Part shown: piece after piece, positions 29,987-39,623 of the stretch
Layout of the letters: every line of letters starts with the position of its first letter
How positions within the stretch are numbered: position 1 is the first letter of the stretch
IMG/VR virus record: IMGVR_UViG_3300034521_000087
Span: 1 to 41,795 of that record
Source of the DNA: a virus
Length of the DNA: 41,795 bases
Strand: one strand, 5' to 3'
The notes under the pieces: model-generated
Database searches by the model: none
Told to the model about the DNA's origin: nothing
Seen by the model: the letters and a program-made list of their open reading frames with translations, nothing else
Made by a program: the position numbers and the translations under genes

Positions 29987-32704
29987 CTACCATTTACCGA
30001 CAACAACTCGCCCACCGCCAGACAGATTGACAGTAATTCCATTCCCGTTAATAACGACCGTATTATTCACACCATTAAATGCAAACTGACCACTGTCAGC
30101 ATAAAATTTCCCATGGAATTCACAATTGCCGTTCTTATCGATATTCCACCCCCCCCCTAACGGCCCAGAAACGAAAGAGGTGGATCGGATATAGTTACCA
30201 ATTTTGGCGTTGGTGATACTGCCATCCTGAATAAGCGCATCGCGGATAAATACCTGTCCGTTAAAGACAAAGAAGGCGGCGGTGTAATTTCCCGGATCGC
30301 TACCAGAATAAATGCCGAACTGATCAGCAGCAAAAACCACTGTGGATTTATAGGTGCTGCCCGATGGCTCGATAGACATACCGAAACCAGTGTTGTATTT
30401 CACTCCATTCCTGACAATGCCGAGATTAGTGACATAAGAGGCTTTTGCCGTTCCATCGATATTTACTTCGGCGGTAAGTTTCTGGTTAACCGCAGCAGTA
30501 AGACTGCCTTCTGGTCCGATTGATGCCTGAACGTAAGTGGAAAGGTCGGCGAATGCGCCATCCAGATTTGCAACCGTAGTGGTCACCGTCATGACTTCGG
30601 CTTTGACTTCACCGTACTGCTCAAACTGACGCTGGACCGTGCCGTGATTGGCGAGGGCATTTTCCATTATGCCTTCAAGGTTTGTATCAACCCCGCCTTT
30701 AACGTTCTGGAATGCTTCGGAATTCTGAACTGAATCATCAATAAGGTCGATCAGGCTTCCTGTATCCATTGAGCACAGAGCGGGAACTTCGATAAATGCA
30801 GAAGCACCGAATGCGTTAATGGTCCTGATATACCAGTAATAGGTATGCCCGACCTGCAACTGATTGCTGGTCCATGTGGTCCCCATCCCCTCTCTGCTGG
30901 CGTTGCCCTCAACGATTTCAGTTGAGGTGCCTGGAAGCCTCGTTTCACCTGATGTCCAGAAGTCGAACTGGGTAGAAACGTTGGTGATAGCAGCAAGACG
31001 GGGGATCATTGTCACCGCAAAGAAACCCTGCTCAATATCAACATGCGAGGGCGGCGGCGGCGCTTCAACACTGAACTCAAGATAAGCTTCCGGCGATTCA
31101 GCCCCCATCTGATTCACCGCAGAAACATGCGCCGTGTAGGTATTCCTTGGCAACCCAGTCAGACGAGTGAAAGAACCCGGCACCTGGGCAGAAAGCACCA
31201 TCTGGCCATTACGACGAATGACGACTTTGTTATAGACAACCTGCCCGATATTTTCCCAGGACAGTATCCCCTGGACCACCTGACCGATTTCTTCGACGGT
31301 GTACTTCATGTTCTGCGGCTGGGCAACACCACCGGATGGTAATTGAGTGAATGGAGGGCGCTCTATAGGCTTGCCAACAGCATCACCCCATACATCAACC
31401 GTTTCCTGTTTCAGTGTCAGTTGCACGCCGTTCTGCACACCGAATTTCCAGTCCGTCACCCGCATCTCAACGTTCACGATGCCAATAGACGGGAAATTGA
31501 CTTTCACATACATTCCGGGGCGATATCGGTAGCCGCTGAGATTCAGCGTAACGTTCATCGTTCTGGCAATACGGGTACGCTTTAACTTCACATCAGCCAG
31601 GCGCTGAGCCTGAAACTCACTCGTCACAAATCGCAGTTTCATATCCTGCGAGATTTCGACGCCGTCCTCCGCCACCCACTCGCTTACCGATACAGATGGG
31701 AAATCAGCTTCAGTAAACCCCTGTTGCGGATCGACGAATGTTCCCTTGATAGTGTTAACACGCTCCGACTGGGAGACTTCCGGCATGATTTCGATATCAC
31801 CGGCCAGTTGGCTTTCGGTGATCACTTCCGTTGCCGGGCCATAGTACGCGCCAACCAGCAAACCATGCTTACCGGCAATATAGGTCACGTCACCTGCACA
31901 GGCCGCAAGCATCCCCTCCAGAATGCTCACCTTGTTTTCGCTTAGGTCAAACTCGCCATTGATCGTGTAGCGTCTTTCGACGGTATTGCCGCCGGTGATC
32001 ACATCCTCATCGCAGATGTTGGCGGCTTCCTGAAACTGGTCCCAGTTGATATCTGAATCAGGAACCTTCAGGTAGTTGCGGTAATAGTCCAGGATAACCA
32101 GCGCCGCGTTGTTACTGTATCCGGTCAGGCCTGTTCTCGGGTCGTATACGACGCGCCCAAACTTCTCTACCTTGATATTGGGAATACCGGAAGGGAATTT
32201 CTCTGCGCTGAATTTCAGGGATACACGAAGCCATGTGATCCCCTTACCGATCATGTCATTTTTCCATGACGGGCAGTTCGCCAGCATGAACGGATCTGCA
32301 GTCTGCCGGTTCGTGTGCAACTGGAATGATGCATGCTCGGGATAACTGCTGATGGGTTCGTCGCCGAGCCATACCGTTCCGATGCTGGATAATGAATGCC
32401 CTGCGAGGGCTACCGCCAGATGCAGCATCTCCCCGTCAGCCTGTTCGCCTGGCTGCTCTTCTGAAAAGAACAACGTACCGGCGGCAGTGGTACGTCCATA
32501 AACAACCGTTTTGGCGCTGGCAGCCGCACGAAGAACCTGTTTACGTTCTGATGTGTCACGGTATGAATCGATGGATGGTTTTTTGGTGAGAGCCTGAGTT
32601 GCGACCTGGGCAGCAACAGTGATAGCCATTGCGATCCCGTAATACTGATATGAAGCAGCAGCACCTGCTGCAACGGTCGCAATGATAGGTATAGCAGCAG
32701 GCAT
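29987..32704 (-). CDS. J-like tail tip / host specificity protein
   Basis: A 905-residue central tail-tip protein. The N-terminal 400 residues have the hub-like domains (KQVLRAAASAKTVVYGRTTAAGTLFF, GITWLRVSLKFS, NTIKGTFVDPQQGFTEADFP). Fibronectin-III-like domains lie at about 455-650, then a DUF1983-type segment (AKASYVTNLGIVRNGVKYNTGFGMSI, AADQFGIYSG). It ends in beta-strand repeats (VNNTVVINGNGITVNLSGGGRVVVG). Contacts the receptor or membrane at the distal tail end. TAATG overlap with the upstream gene. Confidence 0.9.
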   Translation of the reverse strand: MPAAIPIIATVAAGAAASYQYYGIAMAITVAAQVATQALTKKPSIDSYRDTSERKQVLRAAASAKTVVYGRTTAAGTLFFSEEQPGEQADGEMLHLAVALAGHSLSSIGTVWLGDEPISSYPEHASFQLHTNRQTADPFMLANCPSWKNDMIGKGITWLRVSLKFSAEKFPSGIPNIKVEKFGRVVYDPRTGLTGYSNNAALVILDYYRNYLKVPDSDINWDQFQEAANICDEDVITGGNTVERRYTINGEFDLSENKVSILEGMLAACAGDVTYIAGKHGLLVGAYYGPATEVITESQLAGDIEIMPEVSQSERVNTIKGTFVDPQQGFTEADFPSVSVSEWVAEDGVEISQDMKLRFVTSEFQAQRLADVKLKRTRIARTMNVTLNLSGYRYRPGMYVKVNFPSIGIVNVEMRVTDWKFGVQNGVQLTLKQETVDVWGDAVGKPIERPPFTQLPSGGVAQPQNMKYTVEEIGQVVQGILSWENIGQVVYNKVVIRRNGQMVLSAQVPGSFTRLTGLPRNTYTAHVSAVNQMGAESPEAYLEFSVEAPPPPSHVDIEQGFFAVTMIPRLAAITNVSTQFDFWTSGETRLPGTSTEIVEGNASREGMGTTWTSNQLQVGHTYYWYIRTINAFGASAFIEVPALCSMDTGSLIDLIDDSVQNSEAFQNVKGGVDTNLEGIMENALANHGTVQRQFEQYGEVKAEVMTVTTTVANLDGAFADLSTYVQASIGPEGSLTAAVNQKLTAEVNIDGTAKASYVTNLGIVRNGVKYNTGFGMSIEPSGSTYKSTVVFAADQFGIYSGSDPGNYTAAFFVFNGQVFIRDALIQDGSITNAKIGNYIRSTSFVSGPLGGGWNIDKNGNCEFHGKFYADSGQFAFNGVNNTVVINGNGITVNLSGGGRVVVGKW

Positions 32705-33102
32705 TAACGAACCCTCCAGACGCTCAGCGGTTTTACCCGTAAACTCACCAGACCATTTTCACCAGGCACCCAGACCGAACCGGAATACACCACGCCAGCG
32801 CACTTTGCCCCGCCATTCTCGACGATGGCGATGTCACCACGCTGCGCCAGTTTCACCGGAACCTCGTCAAGGTATTTGCCGATCACTTTTTCCAGCGTCC
32901 CGCCACCTGTAAGAATCGCTTTCTTTGCACCGGTTTCACTGTCATAAGTTCCACGCCAGTCTGCCGCATAGTCATCGCCACACATGGCCTGTGCGCAGTC
33001 AGCCGCAAACAGGCAACAGTCATGTTTGCCCCATGAAAAAGGCCGCTCAATGGCGGCCTTCATCACTGCATTTAATCTGTTTTGCCAGTCAGGGTGCTTC
33101 AT
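32704..33102 (-). CDS. NlpC/P60-like tail assembly protein (DUF6950 type)
   Basis: A 132-residue protein. FSWGKHDCCLFAADCAQAMCG contains the Cys of an NlpC/P60-like fold, and RGDIAIVENGGAKCAGVVYSG occupies the region where the catalytic His is normally found; His itself is not evident. Related to lambda K C-terminal domain in position, directly before the J-like gene. It may be a peptidoglycan peptidase or only structural. GAGGAAG precedes ATG 33102. Confidence 0.8.
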   Translation of the reverse strand: MKHPDWQNRLNAVMKAAIERPFSWGKHDCCLFAADCAQAMCGDDYAADWRGTYDSETGAKKAILTGGGTLEKVIGKYLDEVPVKLAQRGDIAIVENGGAKCAGVVYSGSVWVPGENGLVSLRVKPLSVWRVR

Positions 33103-33108
33103 GCTTCC

Positions 33109-33693
33109 TCACTTATAAGTAAACCCAGGCGCATCCTTTTTGTTGCCCCAGAAAATGGAACGCTCAGCCATCTGCGCCACATAGCGGAATATGCGGTCGC
33201 CAGAATAAGAAGCCTGCTGTGATTCGTCGGTATAGCGATCCGGGAAAGGTCGTTGCCAGTCTTCAAAAATATTACTGATGGTGTACTGAAGAGCGTTGGT
33301 TTCCCCGGCTGTGGCCCCGGTACCCGATACCTTCCCTTTAAACAGAAGATCGGCAACCTGCACCACGCCGTTGTCATCCATCGCAACCAGGTAGATTTCA
33401 GCATTGCGACCAACACAACGTTCATTCAGTGTTTTGGCGAACAGTGACAGGTCAAGCCCGGAAAGCGTCATCTTCACCTGCGTCGGGCTGGTCGTGTTCG
33501 TCTCAGTGGCATCATCAATCGAGCCCATGCGCCCCATGCCGTAATAGACGTAGCCACCCATTACGATCGTCCCGGTACCGGAATGCACATACACAGTGCC
33601 GGATTCAAACTGAATACTGGCAGCGATCACCGCTGTCACCCGGTCGCGGGAAAGCCAGTCAACCATTGCGTCAGAAAATGGTGAATACAACAT
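33109..33693 (-). CDS. tail protein, DUF1833-like (L position)
   Basis: A 194-residue protein (PFSDAMVDWLSRDRVTAVIAASIQFESGTVYVHSGTGTI, TQVKMTLSGLDLSLFAKTLNERCVGRNAEIYL, NIFEDWQRPFPDRYTDESQQ). It ends with a zinc-free WGNKKDAPGFTYK. It sits in the position of lambda L between M and K analogues. TAATG overlap with the upstream gene; GAGGAGG Shine-Dalgarno. Confidence 0.78.
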   Translation of the reverse strand: MLYSPFSDAMVDWLSRDRVTAVIAASIQFESGTVYVHSGTGTIVMGGYVYYGMGRMGSIDDATETNTTSPTQVKMTLSGLDLSLFAKTLNERCVGRNAEIYLVAMDDNGVVQVADLLFKGKVSGTGATAGETNALQYTISNIFEDWQRPFPDRYTDESQQASYSGDRIFRYVAQMAERSIFWGNKKDAPGFTYK

Positions 33694-34286
33694 TAAAACG
33701 CCTCCTCAAGCTCCAGTGTGTAACTCGTAAACACTCCTGGCACCCTGTTCCCCGCCCCCTGCTGGTTATCCTTCAGTTTGAAAATGCCGTAAGGTTTCGC
33801 CACCTCAATCGCAGCATTAGCAGGCGGGGAACTACGAAGCATAGGCGCAAAAGTAATCATGGCGGTCCCGTTCGCAGCGCTCGTCACGTCGGCGGTGATC
33901 ATCTTCAGTTCATCGTTCACAGTGATGTAGTCGCCTTGTTTCAAAACCATTACGCCAGGAGTCCATCCGCGTGTCTGCAATTGTGTCCCTGTCTGACTGG
34001 CACCATTCACAACCGGTACACCTGCCGGAGTTCTTCCTCCCCGCCCCCAGTCGTGGATTTTCACCCTGCCATACTCACCATCGAGTTCAGCAATTAGCGC
34101 ATCAATACGCCGCGATTTCTCATCTGAAAGATTGTTAAAGGTCAGAGAACATACCCAACGGGTACCTGGGAAACGGACAGTCTGTGATGCCCCGTTGAAG
34201 GGAGAACGAAAAGTTTTTGTGTTGCTTTCAGGTCGCCACGACAAAGACGCCGGACAGACATCATCCGGCCATTCAAGTGCAGCCAT
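33693..34286 (-). CDS. minor tail protein (M position)
   Basis: A 197-residue beta-rich protein (LSWRPESNTKTFRSPFNGASQTVRFPGTRWVCSLTFNNL, KIHDWGRGGRTPAGVPVVNGA, GWTPGVMVLKQGDYITVNDELKMI). Directly after the tape measure gene, so probably the distal tail/hub connector. CAGGAG lies 6 bases before ATG 34286. The family name is not certain. Confidence 0.75.
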   Translation of the reverse strand: MAALEWPDDVCPASLSWRPESNTKTFRSPFNGASQTVRFPGTRWVCSLTFNNLSDEKSRRIDALIAELDGEYGRVKIHDWGRGGRTPAGVPVVNGASQTGTQLQTRGWTPGVMVLKQGDYITVNDELKMITADVTSAANGTAMITFAPMLRSSPPANAAIEVAKPYGIFKLKDNQQGAGNRVPGVFTSYTLELEEAF

Positions 34287-34300
34287 AGTTAACTCCTGTT

Positions 34301-37300
34301 TTATACGCCGAGTAAGCGCCTCGCCTGGCCCCGATTGGAAAAGTCCTGCAAGATATCCTGACGTGCCTGTTTCGCACCGTCAGTCGCTCCCTGACGGGCA
34401 GCTTCCTGCATAGCCTGTTTCAGTGCCGCGTCTCCGTTACCGGAGATGGAAAAGTGTTGGGTAATATTGATATCTCCATTCCCACCAGATGCAGGCTGTG
34501 CCCCAACCATACGGACCCCAAGAGAACCATCGGCAGAACGCGTCAGCGGCATAATCGCTTCTGGCCCAGCTTCTCCCATCAGCCCCGCGCCTTTTGCGAA
34601 AGCAAAATAAGTTGGCGTCCTCACAATGCTGTTGCTGTAAGCACTGAGACTTTCAGAAGCATAGGCACCTCCTTTGGCATTCAACTTGATACCAGACGCA
34701 GCAGAGTTATAAGTTCCTGAGGGGGTGCTTCCTCCTGCCCCAGACGCACCAAACATTCCGCCAATAGAACTGAAAAAACCGCTGTTACTGGCCGACCGCA
34801 GGGAGTCCACCAGCATCGCGTTCAGAATGATTTTCTGCATAGACTGAAGCACCGAATTGGCCCAGTCTTCCCAGTCGACTTTATTACCGGCCAGAGCATC
34901 AGAAATATTACCGACGAGCCCAGACATGGAGTTATTAACCAGATCAGCAGACTGCGAAGCGTAATCCGAAGCAGTATCAGCCCAGTTAGCGAATCCTTCA
35001 CGCATGCCAGCGGTCCAGTTGCTGCGCTGGGCATCAGAGGCAGTGTAATAAGCTTCCTGATCGCGAAGACGTTCATCGAGATAGCGCTTATTCAACGCCA
35101 GCTCCTGACGGTATAGATCTTCGGAAATATCTCCAGACTGATATTGACGCTGTAGATCAACGTTCTTCTGCTGAAATTCCTCCCGTATGCGCAGCATTTC
35201 CTGCATACGTTCGCGGATGCGGCTTCCTTGTCCATACCCTGTCAGCTCTGCCTGATTAGAGGATCGAGCACTGGCGTTGGCATCAGCGAGGTTTGCTTCA
35301 TATGCAGCCAGTTGTTCACGAATCTTCTGCTGGTCGATAAGTGCTGCATTTTGCAAAAGCGTTTGTTTCTGCGTTTCGGTCAGAGTAGCAAGCTCACCCT
35401 GGCTTACCTGATATTTCAGTTTAGCCAGTTCGGTATTTTGCCCAGCTAGAGCGATTTGCTCTTTCTGCTGTTTAATCAGCTTGTCGTAAGTATCCGCCGT
35501 TTTTTCAGTTTCTGTTTTCCCGCCTTTAGCTTTCGGCTTATTAGCCTGATTATTTCTCCACTCCGCCAGGCCGTTGTTTATCAACTCCTGTCTGTTTGTC
35601 TGATACTGAGGATCATTTGTAAGCCCGAGATCGTCAGCAGCGTATCCGAGTCGCGCCAGCTCTTTCGCCTCTCCCTGTAACCGTGACAGCGCCAGTTCAC
35701 GACGACTCTTCGCCAGTGCATCAGTCTGCTTGCTGGTCAGATCAGCCTGAGGTATACGGAGAGGAATGTTGGCAAGTCCCTGTCTGGTACGCAGAAGATC
35801 ATTACCAAGCCCCAATAGCCTGTTGATCTCAGTATGCTGACCATTCATGTTAACCAGAGACTGATACTCAGCGTTTTGACGCCAGGCTCGCTCTTTAATC
35901 AGGTCATTACGTCGGCTTTCGTTTTCCTCAAGAGCTTGCGATACCGATCGAGATTTTTCTCTCAGTTGAGCAAGTTTTTCTTCTTCAACTGAAATTTGAT
36001 CAGTCAGTATTGAAATTGACTTAAGAATATTGAGATCGTTTTCTTGAGTTATTCCCGGTTTATTTCTCGCCTCATTGAGTTCATTAATCTGACGGTTCAG
36101 GCTAGCTACACTTTTTTCCTGTTCTGTAATCAACCTTTTTTGTTCTTCCAGTGCTGCGACAGTCTGACTACGGTTGCTGTCCAACTCAGGAAGAGACATT
36201 TTCGATGTCTTCTCTTTGATCTCGTCAATCTGGTTTGCGTATTCGCGGGCAGATTGTCGGGCCTGTTCCTGATTCTGGTACATGGTGTACCAGGCACCAG
36301 CGCCAAGCATGAGTAATCCAGGCAGACCACCAACCAGTGAAAGCAGCCCTGTTGCTCCACTTTTGACAAGTCCCATCACAGAGGTCGCAGAGTTAAGAGC
36401 CTGCTGTGATGCAGTAACAGCACGGTTAGACTGAACCAGCGCGGCATTTGCCGTGATCATCGCCCGTCTTTTCGCAATCGCGTTCTGCGTTGCTGTTGCC
36501 TCTGCATTGGTGTTACGTGCAAGTTCAAGCTCTGTCTGGGCCAGTTGGTAAGATCGTTCTGCTGCAATTGAATCTGCTGCGGCTTTTCGCTGAGACTGTG
36601 TTGCTGAACTGGCGCGGGCGGCAGCCAGCGCAATCTCATTTTTACGTGCATCGATCAGTTGTGCTGTTTGCCCACTGAGATCACCGAACATACCACCAAG
36701 ATACCTTGCCCCGCCAATAGCGGCCAGAGCACCAGCGGCAGCAGCTACGGTGTTAATATTATCTGAAATGGTATTGAGAACACCGGTCAGTGCGCTTGTC
36801 GCGCCGGTCGCTTCATTCGCACCGCCAACCCATGCCATGAAGGCATTTTCAATTTTTGTTGATGCTGCCGCCACTGTCTGCGGCATAGCACTGTATTCTT
36901 CGCGAAGTGATCCAAGCTGGCTGATTAGAGCAGGCACCACCTTATCAGCGGTTAATTGCCCCTGATCAGCCATCGCTTTAAGGTCTTTCCTAGCCACTCC
37001 CATCCCGGAGGCAAGGGCACGTATTACACGATCGCCGTTTTCATTGACAGAGTTAAACTCTTCTCCACGAAGGACGCCTTGTGCCAGCGCCTGGCTGAAC
37101 TGGGTGATTACTGAACTGGCTTCAGATGTGCTGGCACCAGACAGCTTAAGTCCCGTTGAAATAGCTTCGGTTACTTTCAGAACCTCTTCTGAACTGTAAC
37201 CATATTCGCGCATAGAAGCCGCCGAGCGAGCAAACAGGCTGGCGTTATCTGAAAATGCGGTGCCGGTTCGCTGGCTGATATCCATCAGTGCACGCTGTGA

Positions 37301-37630
37301 TTCTTTAAAATCATCTGTCGATTGCGATGCTTGCTTTAATCTGGCATTAACTGAACTCCATTCATCCGCCAGAGAAATCAGGTGGCCAGTGGCATATGCG
37401 CCTGCAAAAGCACCAGCCAGACCCATTGCAGAGGCTTTTGCTGTATTAAGTTGACTGGTTACTTCCGCCAGCGCCTTCTGTGTTTCTCTTGATGCTGCTG
37501 CCGCCTGACGACCACCATTCTGCATGGTGCGATAGTAATCTTGTCCGGTGCGTGAAGCACGCGCGATCTCCGTCTGGAAAGACTGAGAGTTAGCAGAAAT
37601 TTTAATAATAAGTTCGCGGAGAGTCGCCAT
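34301..37630 (-). CDS. tape measure protein
   Basis: A 1109-residue protein that sets tail length and is ejected with DNA. Residues about 70-260 carry the conserved tape-measure domain (SLADEWSSVNARLKQASQS, SQALAQGVLRGEEFNSVNENGDRVIRALASGMGV). A hydrophobic stretch follows (LLSLVGGLPGLLMLGAGAW, about 435-455), then long coiled coils (about 465-880) and a C-terminal region with GGAYASESLSAYSNSIV and AGEAGPEAIMPLTRS-like motif. Starts 13 bases after the moron terminator. Confidence 0.94.
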   Translation of the reverse strand: MATLRELIIKISANSQSFQTEIARASRTGQDYYRTMQNGGRQAAAASRETQKALAEVTSQLNTAKASAMGLAGAFAGAYATGHLISLADEWSSVNARLKQASQSTDDFKESQRALMDISQRTGTAFSDNASLFARSAASMREYGYSSEEVLKVTEAISTGLKLSGASTSEASSVITQFSQALAQGVLRGEEFNSVNENGDRVIRALASGMGVARKDLKAMADQGQLTADKVVPALISQLGSLREEYSAMPQTVAAASTKIENAFMAWVGGANEATGATSALTGVLNTISDNINTVAAAAGALAAIGGARYLGGMFGDLSGQTAQLIDARKNEIALAAARASSATQSQRKAAADSIAAERSYQLAQTELELARNTNAEATATQNAIAKRRAMITANAALVQSNRAVTASQQALNSATSVMGLVKSGATGLLSLVGGLPGLLMLGAGAWYTMYQNQEQARQSAREYANQIDEIKEKTSKMSLPELDSNRSQTVAALEEQKRLITEQEKSVASLNRQINELNEARNKPGITQENDLNILKSISILTDQISVEEEKLAQLREKSRSVSQALEENESRRNDLIKERAWRQNAEYQSLVNMNGQHTEINRLLGLGNDLLRTRQGLANIPLRIPQADLTSKQTDALAKSRRELALSRLQGEAKELARLGYAADDLGLTNDPQYQTNRQELINNGLAEWRNNQANKPKAKGGKTETEKTADTYDKLIKQQKEQIALAGQNTELAKLKYQVSQGELATLTETQKQTLLQNAALIDQQKIREQLAAYEANLADANASARSSNQAELTGYGQGSRIRERMQEMLRIREEFQQKNVDLQRQYQSGDISEDLYRQELALNKRYLDERLRDQEAYYTASDAQRSNWTAGMREGFANWADTASDYASQSADLVNNSMSGLVGNISDALAGNKVDWEDWANSVLQSMQKIILNAMLVDSLRSASNSGFFSSIGGMFGASGAGGSTPSGTYNSAASGIKLNAKGGAYASESLSAYSNSIVRTPTYFAFAKGAGLMGEAGPEAIMPLTRSADGSLGVRMVGAQPASGGNGDINITQHFSISGNGDAALKQAMQEAARQGATDGAKQARQDILQDFSNRGQARRLLGV

Positions 37631-37642
37631 ATTTCACCCAAT

Positions 37643-37667
37643 AAAAAACCCGCCTTTTTAGGCGGGT
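37643..37667 (-). terminator. terminator between lipoprotein moron and tape measure
   Basis: Minus-strand ACCCGCC (taaaaa) GGCGGGT followed by TTTTTAT, just before the tape measure gene. It isolates the moron transcript in the lysogen; late transcription reads through. Confidence 0.85.
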
Positions 37668-37688
37668 GTCTTTAATTCGAGAGTTTAC

Positions 37689-38102
37689 TTAAAAAGCTGT
37701 AGGTGAGAATCTGAAATCGCCGTTAGCCCCGTATCCAACCCGGTATATTAATACCTTATCTTTTACTACTTCAGCCCCAACCTCAACCATGCCACCGGCA
37801 CACCAGCCATGAGGAGTTGCACTTAAAACATGCCGACCTGGATTTGGGTAGAAGGTCACTTTTTCCCTTGAGTCAATATCTGCAATTGGATTGCCGTCAA
37901 TATAAATACTGATAAGGCACGCACTACCCATTAGTCCGGAATCTCTTTTGACGACAACTGTCCCGGTATCAGCAGAATTTTTAACGATTTTTTTATCCCA
38001 AATTCTGTCAGCAGAAACACTTCTTGCTTGTTCAGTAGAAACGGGCTGCGTAGAACATCCAGATAATAGAGCGATAGCAACAACCAGAAGTAATTTATTC
38101 AT
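37689..38102 (-). CDS. lipoprotein moron in the tail region
   Basis: A 137-residue lipoprotein. Signal peptide MNKLLLVVAIALL with lipobox LLSG-C16; +2 residue is Ser, which favours outer-membrane sorting. The mature part is compact beta-rich with two pairs of Cys (SACLISIYIDG, WCAGG), PGRHVLSATPHGWC and VLIYRVGYG. It lies between the T chaperone and tape measure with its own promoter and terminator, the position of the HK97 gp15 superinfection-exclusion moron. Function here is unproven. Confidence 0.75.
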   Translation of the reverse strand: MNKLLLVVAIALLSGCSTQPVSTEQARSVSADRIWDKKIVKNSADTGTVVVKRDSGLMGSACLISIYIDGNPIADIDSREKVTFYPNPGRHVLSATPHGWCAGGMVEVGAEVVKDKVLIYRVGYGANGDFRFSPTAF

Positions 38103-38147
38103 ATCCCTATTCCATATTTAGAAGGCAATAAATATTAATGTGGAATG

Positions 38148-38177
38148 ATTATAATGTCACTGGGTTGCTGCGGTTAA
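38148..38177 (-). promoter_or_regulatory. moron promoter
   Basis: Minus strand: TTAACC (38172-38177), 18 bases, perfect TATAAT (38148-38153), ending about 46 bases before the lipoprotein start. It overlaps the end of the T reading frame. Confidence 0.6.
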
Positions 38178-38435
38178 TGCAGCCTCAAGGTTTGCAAACG
38201 GGTCCTTCCCTTCATTCTGTTCATCACTCCCCCAGCGCAAAATTGCATCGGCCAGCGGTACCTTGCCCCCCTGTGATCCATAAATTGCAGACACAATTTG
38301 CGCCGCCTGTATATCAGCGCGAATATCACCAACAGGACTCTGTCTGTCAAACTCGATCCACATAAGCAACTCACTGGCCGTCATGCTCTGCCTGAGTTCC
38401 GAGAGCGTGCGCCCCATCCGGAGCGCAAGCGCCAT
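38157..38435 (-). CDS. tail assembly chaperone T region (DUF4035-like), made as GT fusion
   Basis: A 92-residue ORF from the internal ATG 38435 (RMGRTLSELRQSMTASELLMWIEFD, DIQAAQIVSAIYG). The frame is open further upstream and joins the end of the G-like gene through a -1 shift, giving VATPGVKFL before this Met. As in lambda gpGT, the fusion should bind the tape measure and recruit tail tube subunits. An independent start is unlikely. Confidence 0.82.
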   Translation of the reverse strand: MALALRMGRTLSELRQSMTASELLMWIEFDRQSPVGDIRADIQAAQIVSAIYGSQGGKVPLADAILRWGSDEQNEGKDPFANLEAALTAATQ

Positions 38436-38458
38436 CAGAAACTTTACACCGGGGGTGG

Positions 38459-38830
38459 CTACTTTTCCTTTGCGTCTTCCGCTGATGTGATGAGATCAAG
38501 GGCTTGTTTCAGCAGGCGGGAATGAACAGGACCATAAATTTCACGCACCTGCTCTCCTTCCTCCTGATTGAATACCGGTTGTTTGTCGGTATCACACAGC
38601 ACATCAATAAACAGAGCCACATCTGCACACAAGTTACGGTGAGCTTTCTCCGATACTGTCACTTCTTCTTCGTCGGTACCGGATTTTGTAATTTCCTGCC
38701 AACGTAGCCAACCTTCACCAGACGGTTCACGCAGAACCACCTTCACGCCTCCCCATTCAGGAACAGTAATGATTTTATGACGAAAGCCTGACATTTTAGC
38801 CAGCGCAAGTTCTTTAAGACTCTTTGCCAT
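38459..38830 (-). CDS. tail assembly chaperone G
   Basis: A 123-residue protein (SLKELALAKMSGFRHKIITVPEWGGVKVVLREPSGEGWLRWQEI) of the siphophage tail chaperone family. It coats the tape measure protein during tail assembly and is not in the virion. The end (SAEDAKEK) holds the slip site. It lies between tail tube and T. ATG 38830 follows AGAGAGAAGC. Confidence 0.85.
   Translation of the reverse strand: MAKSLKELALAKMSGFRHKIITVPEWGGVKVVLREPSGEGWLRWQEITKSGTDEEEVTVSEKAHRNLCADVALFIDVLCDTDKQPVFNQEEGEQVREIYGPVHSRLLKQALDLITSAEDAKEK
38462..38468 (-). other. predicted -1 frameshift site for GT
   Basis: The heptamer GGAAAAG lies just before the G stop TAG. The T frame is -1 relative to G (start offset 395 bases, 2 modulo 3). 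The A-site Lys codon AAG can re-pair as AAA. Lambda uses GGGAAAG, so this is a variant with a poorer P-site. Confidence 0.6.
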
Positions 38831-38861
38831 TATGCTTCTCTCTGGTTAGTCATACCTTTTA

Positions 38862-39566
38862 CTACGCAACCGTTACAGCACAAGTTTCTGAAATAACTTT
38901 GCCTGCCGGGGTTGAGGAATCAGTTACCTCACAAACGTAATCGCCAGAATCACCTGCTTCGGCGCTGGCCTTATTGAACGTCGCTGAAGTTTGTCCACTT
39001 ACCACGCTTCCGCCCTTTTTCCACACATAACTATACGGTGTGGTACCGCCAGCGGCCGCAACCGTCAGCGATAATGCAGTACCAGCAGTGACAGATTTCG
39101 TTTCAGACAAATCGGTAGTCAGACGAAGCGCGTTATCAATTTTCGTCGGCTTACCTTTCAGACGTAGCGAAAACGTTGCGGCCACCACACTGTTTGTCCC
39201 TGAAGACCAGGTGTGCTGACGAACTTCAGACAGGAACTGGAAGCCAATACCAGATGGGAAGACAATCCGAAAACCATACATGGTGTCGTTATCGTAAGCT
39301 TCACGCAGCGCATCCTGTGCCGGGTTAACATAGAAGTTACCGGACATAGAGATTTCTGACTGAGCACCCAGGCCGTTGATGTTTTCCTGCTCGGTGGAAC
39401 ACAGCGTGGTGACATCAATGTCCTGCTTCTGGCCGCCAGTAAACTGGACTTCTTTGATAGTACAGTGCAAATCCAGCCAGGTTGCGGCGCCAATCGTATC
39501 CAGTGTCGCTGGCGCAGAGGTGATCTGAATTTTAGTACCCTGCGATTTTTCATACAGTGAGGACAT
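38862..39566 (-). CDS. major tail tube protein with C-terminal Ig-like domain
   Basis: A 234-residue protein. Residues 1-145 form the tube domain (TLDTIGAATWLDLHCTIKEVQFTGGQKQDIDVTTLCSTEQENINGLGAQSEISMSGNFY). About 155-234 is an Ig-like fold (SVTAGTALSLTV, YVWKKGGSVVSGQTSATFNKA, DSGDYVCEVTD) of the I-set type, displayed on the tail surface and thought to aid adhesion. The order tube, G, GT, tape measure is standard. Confidence 0.92.
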   Translation of the reverse strand: MSSLYEKSQGTKIQITSAPATLDTIGAATWLDLHCTIKEVQFTGGQKQDIDVTTLCSTEQENINGLGAQSEISMSGNFYVNPAQDALREAYDNDTMYGFRIVFPSGIGFQFLSEVRQHTWSSGTNSVVAATFSLRLKGKPTKIDNALRLTTDLSETKSVTAGTALSLTVAAAGGTTPYSYVWKKGGSVVSGQTSATFNKASAEAGDSGDYVCEVTDSSTPAGKVISETCAVTVA

Positions 39567-39623
39567 ATTTGTCTCCTGGAAATAGAAAACCCGCCGTAGC
39601 GGGTCTGTGAGTTAATGGATGTA

